This document shows positions 19,229 to 26,995 of a stretch of 64,000 nt of DNA, in pieces. Origin of the DNA: an uncultured Muribaculaceae bacterium (GTDB lineage: Bacteria > Bacteroidota > Bacteroidia > Bacteroidales > Muribaculaceae); assembly GCA_944321865.1 (NCBI GenBank), contig CALUMZ010000002.1, positions 1-64,000 of the forward strand, written 5' to 3'. The notes beneath the pieces were generated by a model. It was not told the DNA's origin and did no database searches. It saw nothing but the letters and a program-made list of their open reading frames with translations. Both the position numbers and the translations under genes were made by a program. Positions within the stretch are counted from its first letter, which is position 1. Every line of letters starts with the position of its first letter.

Positions 19229-19744
19229 TCATTGCTCGTACCACTTGCTGTACATCAGGTAGTTACGGGCAATTTTCACATTGATTTCCTTGCTTTGTGC
19301 CGGATCTACCATTTTGATGAAACGTGCAGGCACTCCGCCCCACAACTCATTCGGGCCGATTTTGGTCTTGCCCGTAACCACGCTGCCGGCGGCAACTATT
19401 GCCCCCTCGCCCACTTCGGCATGGTCGAGTAACGTACTTCCCATTCCGATGAGAGCAAAATCGTGCACCTTTGCCCCATGGATGGTTACATTATGCCCTA
19501 TCGACACGTCGTTCCCTATCTCAATGGTCGATTTCTCATACAACGTGTGCAGCACCGTCCCGTCCTGTATATTCACACGGTCGCCTATAGTGATGGTATT
19601 CACATCGCCGCGCAACACGGCATTGAACCACACGCTGCATTCATCGCCCATCGTCACATCGCCCACTATGGTGGCATTGTCGGCAAGGAAGCAATCCTTG
19701 CCAATCTTCGGGGTAAATCCCCTGACGCTTTTTATCAGTGCCAT
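19229..19744 (-). CDS. Gamma-class carbonic-anhydrase-like hexapeptide protein
   Basis: The 171-residue protein is built of left-handed beta-helix hexapeptide repeats ('FLADNATIVGDVTMGDECSV'). It has the three zinc-ligand histidines expected of the gamma-carbonic anhydrase/YrdA/PaaY family: His66 ('GTVLHTLYE'), His84 and His89 ('SIGHNVTIHG'). The C-terminal helix is also present. It may hydrate CO2 or act on an unknown ligand, as many family members show weak activity. It follows the aminopeptidase gene by 9 bp, probably as an operon. Confidence 0.85.
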   Translation of the reverse strand: MALIKSVRGFTPKIGKDCFLADNATIVGDVTMGDECSVWFNAVLRGDVNTITIGDRVNIQDGTVLHTLYEKSTIEIGNDVSIGHNVTIHGAKVHDFALIGMGSTLLDHAEVGEGAIVAAGSVVTGKTKIGPNELWGGVPARFIKMVDPAQSKEINVKIARNYLMYSKWYEQ

Positions 19745-19753
19745 ATAATTGAT

Positions 19754-21538
19754 TTATAATGCTTTGGTTTTATCGGCAAGCCATTTTTTCTCATCTTCCG
19801 CCAAATAGGGAGAAAGACGTTCGTAGACTTGCTTATGGTAATTATCAACTTGTTCTTTTTCTTGCAGTGTCAGCATAGAACAATCTATCAACGACCTGTC
19901 GTAAGGGAAAAGCGTCAACACTTCAAACTTGCAAAAGTCGCCAAACTCATCGGTATGCTCACCCTCTACAGTCAGCACAAGGTTCTCTATACGTATCCCG
20001 TATTTCCCGGCCTTGTACACTCCCGGCTCGTCGCTCGTTATCATGCCCGGACGCAACGTGGTGGGATTTTCGTTCAGGCGTATATTTTGCGGGCCTTCAT
20101 GCACGGCAAGGAAGTGTCCCACGCCATGTCCGGTTCCGTGCAAGTAACTCATTCCCTCTTCCCACAAGTATATGCGGGCAAGGGCATCGAGTTGCGAGCC
20201 ACGAGTTCCGACGGGGAATTGCGCACGAGCCAACGCAAGGTGCCCCTTCAGCACAAGCGTGTAATCATGTATTTCATCGACTGTGGGATTACCAAGCGTA
20301 ATGGTACGCGTAATATCGGTCGTTCCGTCGAGATACTGAGCTCCGCTGTCAATCAGCAGCAAACCATCGGCGGCAAGCGTCGATGCGCTCTCCTCGTCGG
20401 CAGTGTAATGCACTATTGCTCCATGTTCCTTATACCCTGCAATCATGCCGAAGCTGTCGCCACGGTACAGCTCGCTGCGGCCGCGGAACTCCATCCCCTT
20501 TTTCCATACGTCAATTTCGTTATACTTGCCTGTTCCCGCATTCTCCTCAAGCCACATAAACAGCCGCACCAATGCTGCGCCGTCTCGCTCCATGGCCTTA
20601 CGTGTACCGGCAAGCTGCACTTCATTTTTCACAGCCTTCAACATGGCAACAGGCGATGGCGCATACACCTTCATGCAATCAAGCGCCCGGGCAAGCGTGT
20701 CGCTCACCTTGACGGGATCGAGCATGATGGTTTCATGTACGCTCACTCTTGCAAGGTAATCCTTCACGCTGTCGTATGGTTTGACCTTCACGTCCATGCT
20801 TTTCAAGTAAGCGCGCACATCTTCGTCAAGTTTTACTTCGTCGATAAAGAGCACCTTTTCTTCGTCCGAAAGATACAAGTACGACACAAACACAGGCGTG
20901 AAAGTCACATCGCTGCCGCGCAAGTTAAGCGTCCATGCAATTTCGTCGAGCGACGGTATGAAAATAGAATCGGCACCCACAGCCTTGACTTCGGCAAGCA
21001 CACGGCCGATTTTGCTCAACGCGCTTTCTCCTGCATACTTTTCTTCGTGTATGAAAACCTTCCCCGTCGGGCGTTCCGGACGATCTTCGGTCCACACGCG
21101 GTCGGCTATGTCGAAGTCTGACGCAAAGCGCAACCCATTGCGCCCGCACAGCTCCTCAAGCTCGGCGGCACGGTTAATCGAAAACAGGTAACCGTCAACG
21201 GCAAGCACCGCACCATCTTCCAAATTATCCACAAGCCACTCCTCAATCGAAGCCTCGCCGGGAACATCCTCCTTATGCAAGACAAAGCCCGAGCCGTCAA
21301 GTTCGGCAGCCGCCTGCAAGAAATATCGTGAATCGGTCCACAGTCCGGCTTGGTCGAGTGTCACCACAGCCGTCCCGTTGCTGCCGGTGAATCCGCTCAC
21401 CCAGTTGCGCAACTTCCAGTGGTCACTCACATATTCGCTTTGGTGCGGGTCGGTGCCGGGAATTATCACGGCATCCACCCTCAGGCGGCGCATTTCGTCG
21501 CGCAACGCCTCAAGATTTTTTACAGTCTCCTTGCTCAT
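19754..21538 (-). CDS. Aminopeptidase P family metallopeptidase (M24B)
   Basis: The 594-residue protein has two creatinase-like N-terminal domains ('YVSDHWKLRNWVSGFTGSNG') and a C-terminal pita-bread catalytic domain. Metal ligands appear in the expected order: 'LLIDSGAQYLDGTTDITRT' (two Asp), 'GTGHGVGHFLAVHEGP' (His), 'SDEPGVYKAGKYGIRIEN' (Glu) and a final Glu in the last motif. It removes N-terminal residues ahead of proline from peptides in the cytoplasm. The length near 600 is normal for the long, eukaryote-like APP type. A -7 box lies about 35 bp upstream. Confidence 0.93.
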   Translation of the reverse strand: MSKETVKNLEALRDEMRRLRVDAVIIPGTDPHQSEYVSDHWKLRNWVSGFTGSNGTAVVTLDQAGLWTDSRYFLQAAAELDGSGFVLHKEDVPGEASIEEWLVDNLEDGAVLAVDGYLFSINRAAELEELCGRNGLRFASDFDIADRVWTEDRPERPTGKVFIHEEKYAGESALSKIGRVLAEVKAVGADSIFIPSLDEIAWTLNLRGSDVTFTPVFVSYLYLSDEEKVLFIDEVKLDEDVRAYLKSMDVKVKPYDSVKDYLARVSVHETIMLDPVKVSDTLARALDCMKVYAPSPVAMLKAVKNEVQLAGTRKAMERDGAALVRLFMWLEENAGTGKYNEIDVWKKGMEFRGRSELYRGDSFGMIAGYKEHGAIVHYTADEESASTLAADGLLLIDSGAQYLDGTTDITRTITLGNPTVDEIHDYTLVLKGHLALARAQFPVGTRGSQLDALARIYLWEEGMSYLHGTGHGVGHFLAVHEGPQNIRLNENPTTLRPGMITSDEPGVYKAGKYGIRIENLVLTVEGEHTDEFGDFCKFEVLTLFPYDRSLIDCSMLTLQEKEQVDNYHKQVYERLSPYLAEDEKKWLADKTKAL

Positions 21539-21572
21539 TATCTTATTTCGTTTAATCTTTCCAAGTATACCA

Positions 21573-21580
21573 CAAACTTA
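21573..21580 (-). promoter_or_regulatory. Candidate -7 box of the aminopeptidase P operon
   Basis: TAAGTTTG on the minus strand, an exact TAnnTTTG match about 35 bp before the start codon. No TTTG lies at the expected -33 position. Confidence 0.45.
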
Positions 21581-21676
21581 CGCATTTTTCTTGAAACCAC
21601 CCCCCCGCAAGTGCGGTAAATGTGAGCCATCGTCAAAATTTACTCGCTCATACCGACTGTTATCATCTCTTTTTGC

Positions 21677-21684
21677 TAATTTTG
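21677..21684 (+). promoter_or_regulatory. Candidate -7 box of the racemase gene
   Basis: TAATTTTG matches TAnnTTTG, 25 bp before the TTG at 21709. The predicted transcription start is near 21691. Confidence 0.5.
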
Positions 21685-21708
21685 TACTACTAGAATCGCA
21701 ACACACTG

Positions 21709-22449
21709 TTGGAAGGAGAATACAAATATCTGCAAGACAGCATTTGCAAGGTAATCGGAGTAATTGGCGGCGTTAGCTGGGCATCGTCTGACACATATTA
21801 TCGCCGTATGAACGAAATCATGCGCGACCGCTACGGCTCGCTTTACTCGGCAAACTTGCTGCTTTACTCGATACCATTCCACAGCTTCGCGGCACAAGAG
21901 AGGCTTGCAGCTGCCGGTGACTGGACCATGATGACAGCCACAATGGTTGATGCCGCAATGCGGCTGAAAGCCGGCGGCGCCGAAGTGATTGTAATCGCTT
22001 CAAACACTCTTAATTCATTGGCTTCGATAATCGAAGAAAAAGTGGGCGTGAAGGTACTTAACATTGTCGACGTGGTTGGCCGCAAAATAGTGGATGCCGG
22101 TGTCAAGAAAGTGATTCTGCTCGGCACCAAGCACACCATGGAGAACCAGTTCTACAAACCCACGCTTGAAAAGAAATTCGGCCTCGAAGTGCTCGTTCCC
22201 ACACTCGAAGAGCGCAACTACATTAACGATGTAATATTCGACGAGTTATGCAACGACATCGTGACCGACAATTCACGCAAAGGGTACTTAGACATAATCA
22301 ACCGCCTCGAAAAAGAAGGTGGCGAGGGTGTGATACTCGGGTGCACCGAGATTCCGCTGCTCATAAGCAAGCACGATGTGGACATTCCCATCTTCGACAC
22401 GGCCGAACTGCACTCAGTTGCAGCCATCGACTACGCCACCGCCAAGTAG
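21709..22449 (+). CDS. Aspartate/glutamate racemase family protein
   Basis: About 246 residues from a TTG start; no ATG fits, and a purine-rich GGAAGGAG lies inside the frame, so initiation may be slightly downstream. 'VIGVIGGVSWASS' and 'GCTEIPLLIS' identify the Asp/Glu racemase family. The second catalytic Cys is present (Cys212), but at the first site, where classical racemases have Cys-Asn-Thr, this protein has Ser98-Asn-Thr. As I recall, E. coli YgeA has Thr there and acts asymmetrically, so this enzyme may be one-sided too. Substrate unknown. Confidence 0.85.
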   Translation: MEGEYKYLQDSICKVIGVIGGVSWASSDTYYRRMNEIMRDRYGSLYSANLLLYSIPFHSFAAQERLAAAGDWTMMTATMVDAAMRLKAGGAEVIVIASNTLNSLASIIEEKVGVKVLNIVDVVGRKIVDAGVKKVILLGTKHTMENQFYKPTLEKKFGLEVLVPTLEERNYINDVIFDELCNDIVTDNSRKGYLDIINRLEKEGGEGVILGCTEIPLLISKHDVDIPIFDTAELHSVAAIDYATAK

Positions 22450-22557
22450 CCATAAAGCACTGAATATAAATCATACTATTATCAATCATCATTTGTAGAG
22501 AGTGTATCAATAGAACATAAAACATTGAATATCAGAATTATATCCCACCCGATTGTA

Positions 22558-22767
22558 GAGGGTGTATCAAAATTATCATTTCAATGTGGCAGTAGAGACG
22601 CAAAATTTTGCGTCTCTACAATCTGGCTGGATAAACTATTGATATTGAATGTTTTATATGTTGTTGCGAACATCGAGACGCGGCACGCCACGTCTCTACT
22701 CATGGCAAAATCGCATTTTGATACACCCTCTACTGCCACAATGGAATGATAATTTTGATACACCCTC
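22558..22767 (-). repeat. MITE-like composite palindromic element, copy 1
   Basis: A core of 173 bp (22558-22730) has perfect 16-bp terminal inverted repeats, GAGGGTGTATCAAAAT and its complement. A second right end continues to 22767, so that 22558-22597 and 22728-22767 are reverse complements in 38 of 40 positions. Inside are a 28-bp perfect palindrome with arms GTAGAGACGCAAAA (22592-22619) and a second GAGACG/CGTCTC hairpin (22675-22696). Read on the minus strand, it matches 26683-26850 nearly throughout. No transposase is encoded, so it would need help from elsewhere to move. Confidence 0.85.
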
Positions 22768-22808
22768 GCTATCTCGACATGTGCCTTCGCTGCCATTGCG
22801 CGCAAGGG

Positions 22809-22845
22809 CAAAAAAAATCCCACTCGCGACATTCCGCCAAGTGGG
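22809..22845 (-). terminator. Intrinsic terminator of the winged-HTH gene
   Basis: On the minus strand, CCCACT pairs with AGTGGG around an inner GGCG/CGC-containing loop (22819-22845). The hairpin is followed by a run of eight T (with A at the junction). It lies about 55 bp past the stop codon. Confidence 0.8.
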
Positions 22846-22898
22846 TAAATCATAACACTCCTTTTTTACAAAAGGAATTCATGATGCGTGGTGCGGCA

Positions 22899-23099
22899 TT
22901 AAACCAATGCTACCATTACATCGGTTTCAGTGTCTTCGACACTCACCTTGCCTTCGCGGGCAAGCCAACCGAGAGCTGCATAAATTTCTTTTTCTTTGAG
23001 CTTTGTGGCTTTCTTCAATCCCTTAACACCAAGTTTGCCTTGTTCGTTAAGTGCAGTCCATACCAGTCCGGCCCAGTTTCCAATGACTTCTACGTTCAT
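22899..23099 (-). CDS. Small winged helix-turn-helix protein
   Basis: A 66-residue protein whose sequence ('VIGNWAGLVWTALNEQGKLG', 'LKKATKLKEKEIYAALGWLA', 'REGKV') has the helix-helix-recognition helix-wing pattern of a winged-HTH domain. It resembles the small DUF2582-type family common in Bacteroidales. There is no other domain, so it may be a compact DNA-binding or protein-protein module. It stands alone, with its own -7 box and terminator. Confidence 0.8.
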   Translation of the reverse strand: MNVEVIGNWAGLVWTALNEQGKLGVKGLKKATKLKEKEIYAALGWLAREGKVSVEDTETDVMVALV

Positions 23100-23161
23100 A
23101 ATCTTAACTAATTTAATTCTACTTCTTTCTCAATCGTGTGATTTTGATTATAAAGTTGTTG

Positions 23162-23169
23162 CAAATTTA
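23162..23169 (-). promoter_or_regulatory. Candidate -7 box of the winged-HTH gene
   Basis: TAAATTTG on the minus strand fits TAnnTTTG, about 62 bp before the start codon. The region up to rsgA is a divergent promoter region. Confidence 0.45.
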
Positions 23170-23295
23170 CAATTATTTTAGCTAAAAACATGATTTTCTG
23201 ACAGATAATTTTATCGCCCCTTCCAACTACACACCGACATTACTGTATATCAACACTTTACACAAATCCTTAAAAATATCATTTTTCTGCTGTTT

Positions 23296-23327
23296 ATTGC
23301 CTCTTTAGAAGATTATTCTTACTTTTG
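23296..23327 (+). promoter_or_regulatory. rsgA promoter, giving a near-leaderless mRNA
   Basis: ATTG at 23296-23299, a 20-bp spacer and TACTTTTG at 23320-23327. The ATG is at 23335, only 7 bp past the -7 box, so transcription would begin within a few bases of the start codon. Confidence 0.6.
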
Positions 23328-23334
23328 CCACGTC

Positions 23335-24279
23335 ATGAAAGGAATGGTTGTAAAAAACACCGGAAGTTGGTACATCGTAAAGACCGAAGAAGGGAACTTG
23401 GTCAATTGCAAAATCAAGGGCAACTTCCGCCTGCGAGGAATACGCACCACCAATCCGGTGGCGGTGGGCGATAATGTGGAACTGTCGGAGCTGTCTCCCG
23501 ACGGCTCGGCTTTCATCACGGCAATAGCCCCGCGGCGCAACTACATCATTCGCCGCGCCAGCAACCTCTCGAAAGAATCGCACATCATTGCCGCAAACAT
23601 CGACCTCGCATTCCTCATCGTCACCGTCAAGGAGCCCGAGACAAGCACCACATTCATCGACCGCTTCCTTGCCACGGCCGAAGCCTACGGCATACGCGCC
23701 GTGCTTGTGATAAACAAGACCGACCTGCTCGACGACGAAGATATGCAATATGCCTGCGCAATGCAATACCTCTACAAATCAATAGGCTATGACGTGATAA
23801 TGATGTCGGCCACCGATGATGACACGCACCAAGGCATCAGGCAAATTCTGCAACTTGCCGAGGGGCGCACTTCGCTATTTTCGGGCAACTCGGGCGTAGG
23901 CAAGTCAACCATCATCAACCTGCTCATTCCCGGTGCCGGGCTGAAGGTGGGCAACATAAGCTATTCTCACCACACCGGTATGCACACCACCACATTCTCC
24001 GAGATGTTCCCGCTGCCGCAGGGGGGCTACATCATCGACACACCGGGAGTGAAAGGATTCGGCACCATCGACTTCGACAAAAACCAAGTGGCACACTACT
24101 TCCCCGAAATATTCCGCACATCAGCCGGCTGCCGGTATGGCAACTGCACCCACACCCACGAGCCCGGCTGTGCCGTGCGCGAGGCCGTCGAAAACAATCT
24201 GATAAGCCAATCGCGCTATGCCAGCTACCTGAGCATACTCGACGATGCCGACGACCCCAAATACCGCAAGCCCTACTGA
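23335..24279 (+). CDS. rsgA: Ribosome small-subunit GTPase RsgA
   Basis: The 314-residue protein has an N-terminal OB fold (about 1-70) and a circularly permuted GTPase domain. G4 (NKTD, 127-130) precedes G1 (GNSGVGKST, 184-192) and G3 (DTPG, 235-238). The C-terminal zinc site Cys266, Cys271, His273, Cys279 fits the family pattern. It assists late maturation of the 30S subunit. The promoter lies unusually close to the start codon. The MBOAT gene starts 23 bp after the stop, so the two may be co-transcribed. Confidence 0.97.
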   Translation: MKGMVVKNTGSWYIVKTEEGNLVNCKIKGNFRLRGIRTTNPVAVGDNVELSELSPDGSAFITAIAPRRNYIIRRASNLSKESHIIAANIDLAFLIVTVKEPETSTTFIDRFLATAEAYGIRAVLVINKTDLLDDEDMQYACAMQYLYKSIGYDVIMMSATDDDTHQGIRQILQLAEGRTSLFSGNSGVGKSTIINLLIPGAGLKVGNISYSHHTGMHTTTFSEMFPLPQGGYIIDTPGVKGFGTIDFDKNQVAHYFPEIFRTSAGCRYGNCTHTHEPGCAVREAVENNLISQSRYASYLSILDDADDPKYRKPY

Positions 24280-24302
24280 CACCCTCTTAATTAACGACAA
24301 CT

Positions 24303-25745
24303 GTGCTGTTCAACTCTTTTGAATTCCTCATATTCCTGCCCGCGGTTTTCCTGCTTTATTGGTTTGTGTTCAAGCCCCTGAAGTGGCAAAACCTGTTTGT
24401 AGTGGCAGCAAGCTACCTTTTCTACGGGTGGTGGGATTGGCGCTTCCTCATATTGATTGCCATCACCACATTTTGCAGCTACGCAAGCGGGTTGCTCATA
24501 CAAGAATATGCCGGCCGGCGCACACGCCGACGCATAGTGTGTGCCACAAATATTCTGCTCAACTTGATTATATTGGGCATATTCAAATACCTGAACTTCT
24601 TCGGCGAGAATTTCGCCCTGTTGCTCGACGCATTGGGTTTCAAGTGCGACTGGGTGACACTCGACATACTGCTACCCGTGGGCATCAGCTTCTATACTTT
24701 CCAAGCCCTCAGCTATACAATCGACGTTTATCGTGGAAATATACAGCCCACGCGCAACATAGTGGCATTCTTTGCGTTCATCAGCTTCTTCCCGCAATTA
24801 GTGGCCGGTCCCATAGAACGTGCCACCAACCTGCTGCCGCAATTCCTTGTCCCGCGGAAATTCGACTACGCGAAAGCCGTTGACGGCATGAGGCAGATAC
24901 TGTGGGGTCTGTTCAAAAAGATGGTTGTGGCCGACAATTGCGCCGTCGCCGTGAACATGATATTCGACCAATACCAAAGTCTCGACGGGTTCACCCTTTT
25001 CATTGGAGGATTGCTGTTCACGTTCCAGATTTACGGCGACTTCTCGGGATATTCCGACATAGCGATAGGCACAGCCCGGCTGTTTGGCATCAACCTGATG
25101 CGCAACTTCAATTACCCGTATTTTTCACGCAACATTGCCGAATTCTGGCGGCGGTGGCACATTTCGCTGACCACATGGTTTCGCGACTACGTGTACTTCC
25201 CCCTTGGCGGCAGCCGCCGGGGCAAGTGGAAAACCATTCGCAACACGTTCATCATCTTCCTCGTGAGCGGAATGTGGCACGGAGCCAACTGGACTTTCAT
25301 CTGCTGGGGTGCCTACAATGCGCTACTGTTCATGCCGCTGCTCATCGTCGGGCGCAACCGGCGTTACACCGATGTGGTGGCTCAAGGCCGCCTGTTGCCC
25401 TCGTTCAAGGAATTGCTGCAAATCGTCGTGACATTCCTGCTCGTGGTAATCGGGTGGATAATTTTCCGTGCCGAAAACATCAATGATGCCTTCAATTACA
25501 TCACACTGATGGTGACCGACTTCACGCCGCACCTGCCCGAACATGGCAAAAGCGCGCTCCTGTATATCGCCATCCTTATGATAGTGGAATGGCTTCACCG
25601 CGACAGGCAATTCGGCTTGCAAATCAGCGATGGCGGCGGCCTGCTTGCCCGGCGGACGGTGCGTTGGACGATATACGTCATCCTCGCCCTGTTCACCCTG
25701 CTGTGTGCAGGCACACAAGAAGAGTTCATTTACTTCCAATTCTAA
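24303..25745 (+). CDS. MBOAT-family membrane O-acyltransferase (AlgI/DltB-like)
   Basis: The 480-residue multi-spanning membrane protein starts at GTG. It begins 'FNSFEFLIFLPAVFLLYW', as AlgI-type proteins do, and has the signature 'FWRRWHISLTTWFRDYVYFP' (His286) and the catalytic 'SGMWHGANWTF' (His326). Such proteins move acyl groups across the membrane onto extracellular polysaccharides or other acceptors. The SGNH protein that follows 8 bp later is the usual partner. The acceptor is unknown; the exopolysaccharide made by the locus at the right edge is one option. Confidence 0.93.
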   Translation: MLFNSFEFLIFLPAVFLLYWFVFKPLKWQNLFVVAASYLFYGWWDWRFLILIAITTFCSYASGLLIQEYAGRRTRRRIVCATNILLNLIILGIFKYLNFFGENFALLLDALGFKCDWVTLDILLPVGISFYTFQALSYTIDVYRGNIQPTRNIVAFFAFISFFPQLVAGPIERATNLLPQFLVPRKFDYAKAVDGMRQILWGLFKKMVVADNCAVAVNMIFDQYQSLDGFTLFIGGLLFTFQIYGDFSGYSDIAIGTARLFGINLMRNFNYPYFSRNIAEFWRRWHISLTTWFRDYVYFPLGGSRRGKWKTIRNTFIIFLVSGMWHGANWTFICWGAYNALLFMPLLIVGRNRRYTDVVAQGRLLPSFKELLQIVVTFLLVVIGWIIFRAENINDAFNYITLMVTDFTPHLPEHGKSALLYIAILMIVEWLHRDRQFGLQISDGGGLLARRTVRWTIYVILALFTLLCAGTQEEFIYFQF

Positions 25746-25753
25746 GTCTCGCT

Positions 25754-26680
25754 ATGAAAAGATTTCTGATTCAAGTCACCATATTCTCCCTCATCATCGC
25801 CGGCTTCCTTGCGGCAGGCGAATACGCCATACGCCAAATGCCCAACCCTTACAAATACAAGCACCGATGGATGCAGCAAAACGCCGGCAGCGTGGAAACA
25901 CTCATCTTGGGCAGCTCGCACACCTACTATGGCATCAATCCCGCAATGCTCCCCGGCAAGGCTTTCAACTTGGCCAACGTGTCACAAGACTACAAGTATG
26001 ACTTGCTCCTGCTCGAGCAATATGCCGACAGTTGCAAGTCGCTCCGCAACGTCATCATTCCTGTATCATATTTCTCGTTTTTCGACCCCGACCTTGAATG
26101 TAGCAATGAATGGTATTGCGCCATTTACTACAAGATATACATGGGCATCGACATCCACCCTGCACTGTCTAAATACAACTTTGAACTGTCGCACCTGTCG
26201 GTTTACAGTGGTAAAATAAGGAATTTGTTATCTTTCTCATACCCCGACATTGATTGTGATTCATTGGGATTTGGGAACAGATTCACCCTTGCCGACAGGC
26301 AGCAAGATTGGGAAAGCCTTTCTATTCAAGCCGTAAATCGCCACACTGCCAAGGATTGGAATAATGTCAGCGCCCAAGTCAGACGGTTGACCGAAATTAT
26401 CACCTTTTGCCAAAGCCGTTCAATCAATGTGATACTAATCACCACCCCCACTTGGCACAAATATTATGAAAACTTGGATCCACGCCAGTTGCAAAAGATG
26501 TACGACATCGTCCGCGACCTGCAAGCCCGGTATGGCGTGACATACATCGACTACCTGAATGATACGCGCTTCACCGCCGACGACTTCCACGATTGCGACC
26601 ACCTGTCAAGCGATGTCGGTGCAGTGAAATTCACCCGCATCTTTTGCCAAGACATATTCCGCGACACAATTGCCCGATAG
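25754..26680 (+). CDS. SGNH-like acyltransferase partner (AlgJ/DltD-type)
   Basis: The protein is 308 residues from the ATG at 25754; the frame is open further upstream but overlaps the MBOAT gene. It has an N-terminal membrane anchor (about 5-22), the nucleophile block 'LILGSSHTYYGINP' (Ser54 or Ser55 with His56) and a C-terminal Asp-x-x-His (Asp280, His283). This is the arrangement of AlgJ/AlgX/DltD-like proteins that complete O-acylation with MBOAT proteins. The repeat element at 26683 begins three bases after its stop codon. Confidence 0.8.
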   Translation: MKRFLIQVTIFSLIIAGFLAAGEYAIRQMPNPYKYKHRWMQQNAGSVETLILGSSHTYYGINPAMLPGKAFNLANVSQDYKYDLLLLEQYADSCKSLRNVIIPVSYFSFFDPDLECSNEWYCAIYYKIYMGIDIHPALSKYNFELSHLSVYSGKIRNLLSFSYPDIDCDSLGFGNRFTLADRQQDWESLSIQAVNRHTAKDWNNVSAQVRRLTEIITFCQSRSINVILITTPTWHKYYENLDPRQLQKMYDIVRDLQARYGVTYIDYLNDTRFTADDFHDCDHLSSDVGAVKFTRIFCQDIFRDTIAR

Positions 26681-26995
26681 AAGAGGGTGCAGCAAAATGC
26701 GATTTTATCCCCCCGTAGAGACGTGGCGTGCCGCGTCCCACAACAATAGCACATAAAACATTTAGTATCAATAGCTTACCAAACCGATTGTAGAGACGCA
26801 AAATTTTGCGTCTCTACTGCCACATTGAAATGATAATTTTGATACCCCCCTGCCACCCGACCGCAAAAGGGTACACCGTTACGAGGCAGTATCGCATTTT
26901 TTCAAAAGTTAAAACATCGCAAAATTTAAACAGGCTCTGAAAAATTTACTATCTTGCAATAAATAATTTACACCATTTATATAACACACACCAAC
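26681..26995. other. Intergenic region holding composite repeat copy 2
   Basis: No gene. It is filled by the repeat element to 26850. The remaining 145 bp before the YbjN-like gene is AT-rich, with TATCTTGC at about 26951, one base off a TAnnTTTG box. Confidence 0.6.
26683..26850 (+). repeat. MITE-like composite palindromic element, copy 2
   Basis: It corresponds to copy 1 (22558-22730) in reverse orientation. It runs from GAGGGTGCAGCAAAAT through GTAGAGACGTGGCGTGCCGC to the 28-bp palindrome with arms GTAGAGACGCAAAA, and ends ATTTTGATACC. Its left end is 2 bp past the stop of the SGNH gene, so it may also serve as that operon's 3' hairpin. Confidence 0.85.

Larger units (their letters stand above)
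22450..22898. other. Repeat-filled intergenic region
   Basis: No gene. It holds a MITE-like composite element (22558-22767), a related partial unit to its left from about 22492, and the terminator of the winged-HTH gene. Confidence 0.8.

Noticed and set aside
25589-25753. N-terminal extension of the SGNH acyltransferase gene
   Set aside because: It overlaps the 3' end of the MBOAT gene in another frame; the ATG at 25754 starts a normal membrane anchor.
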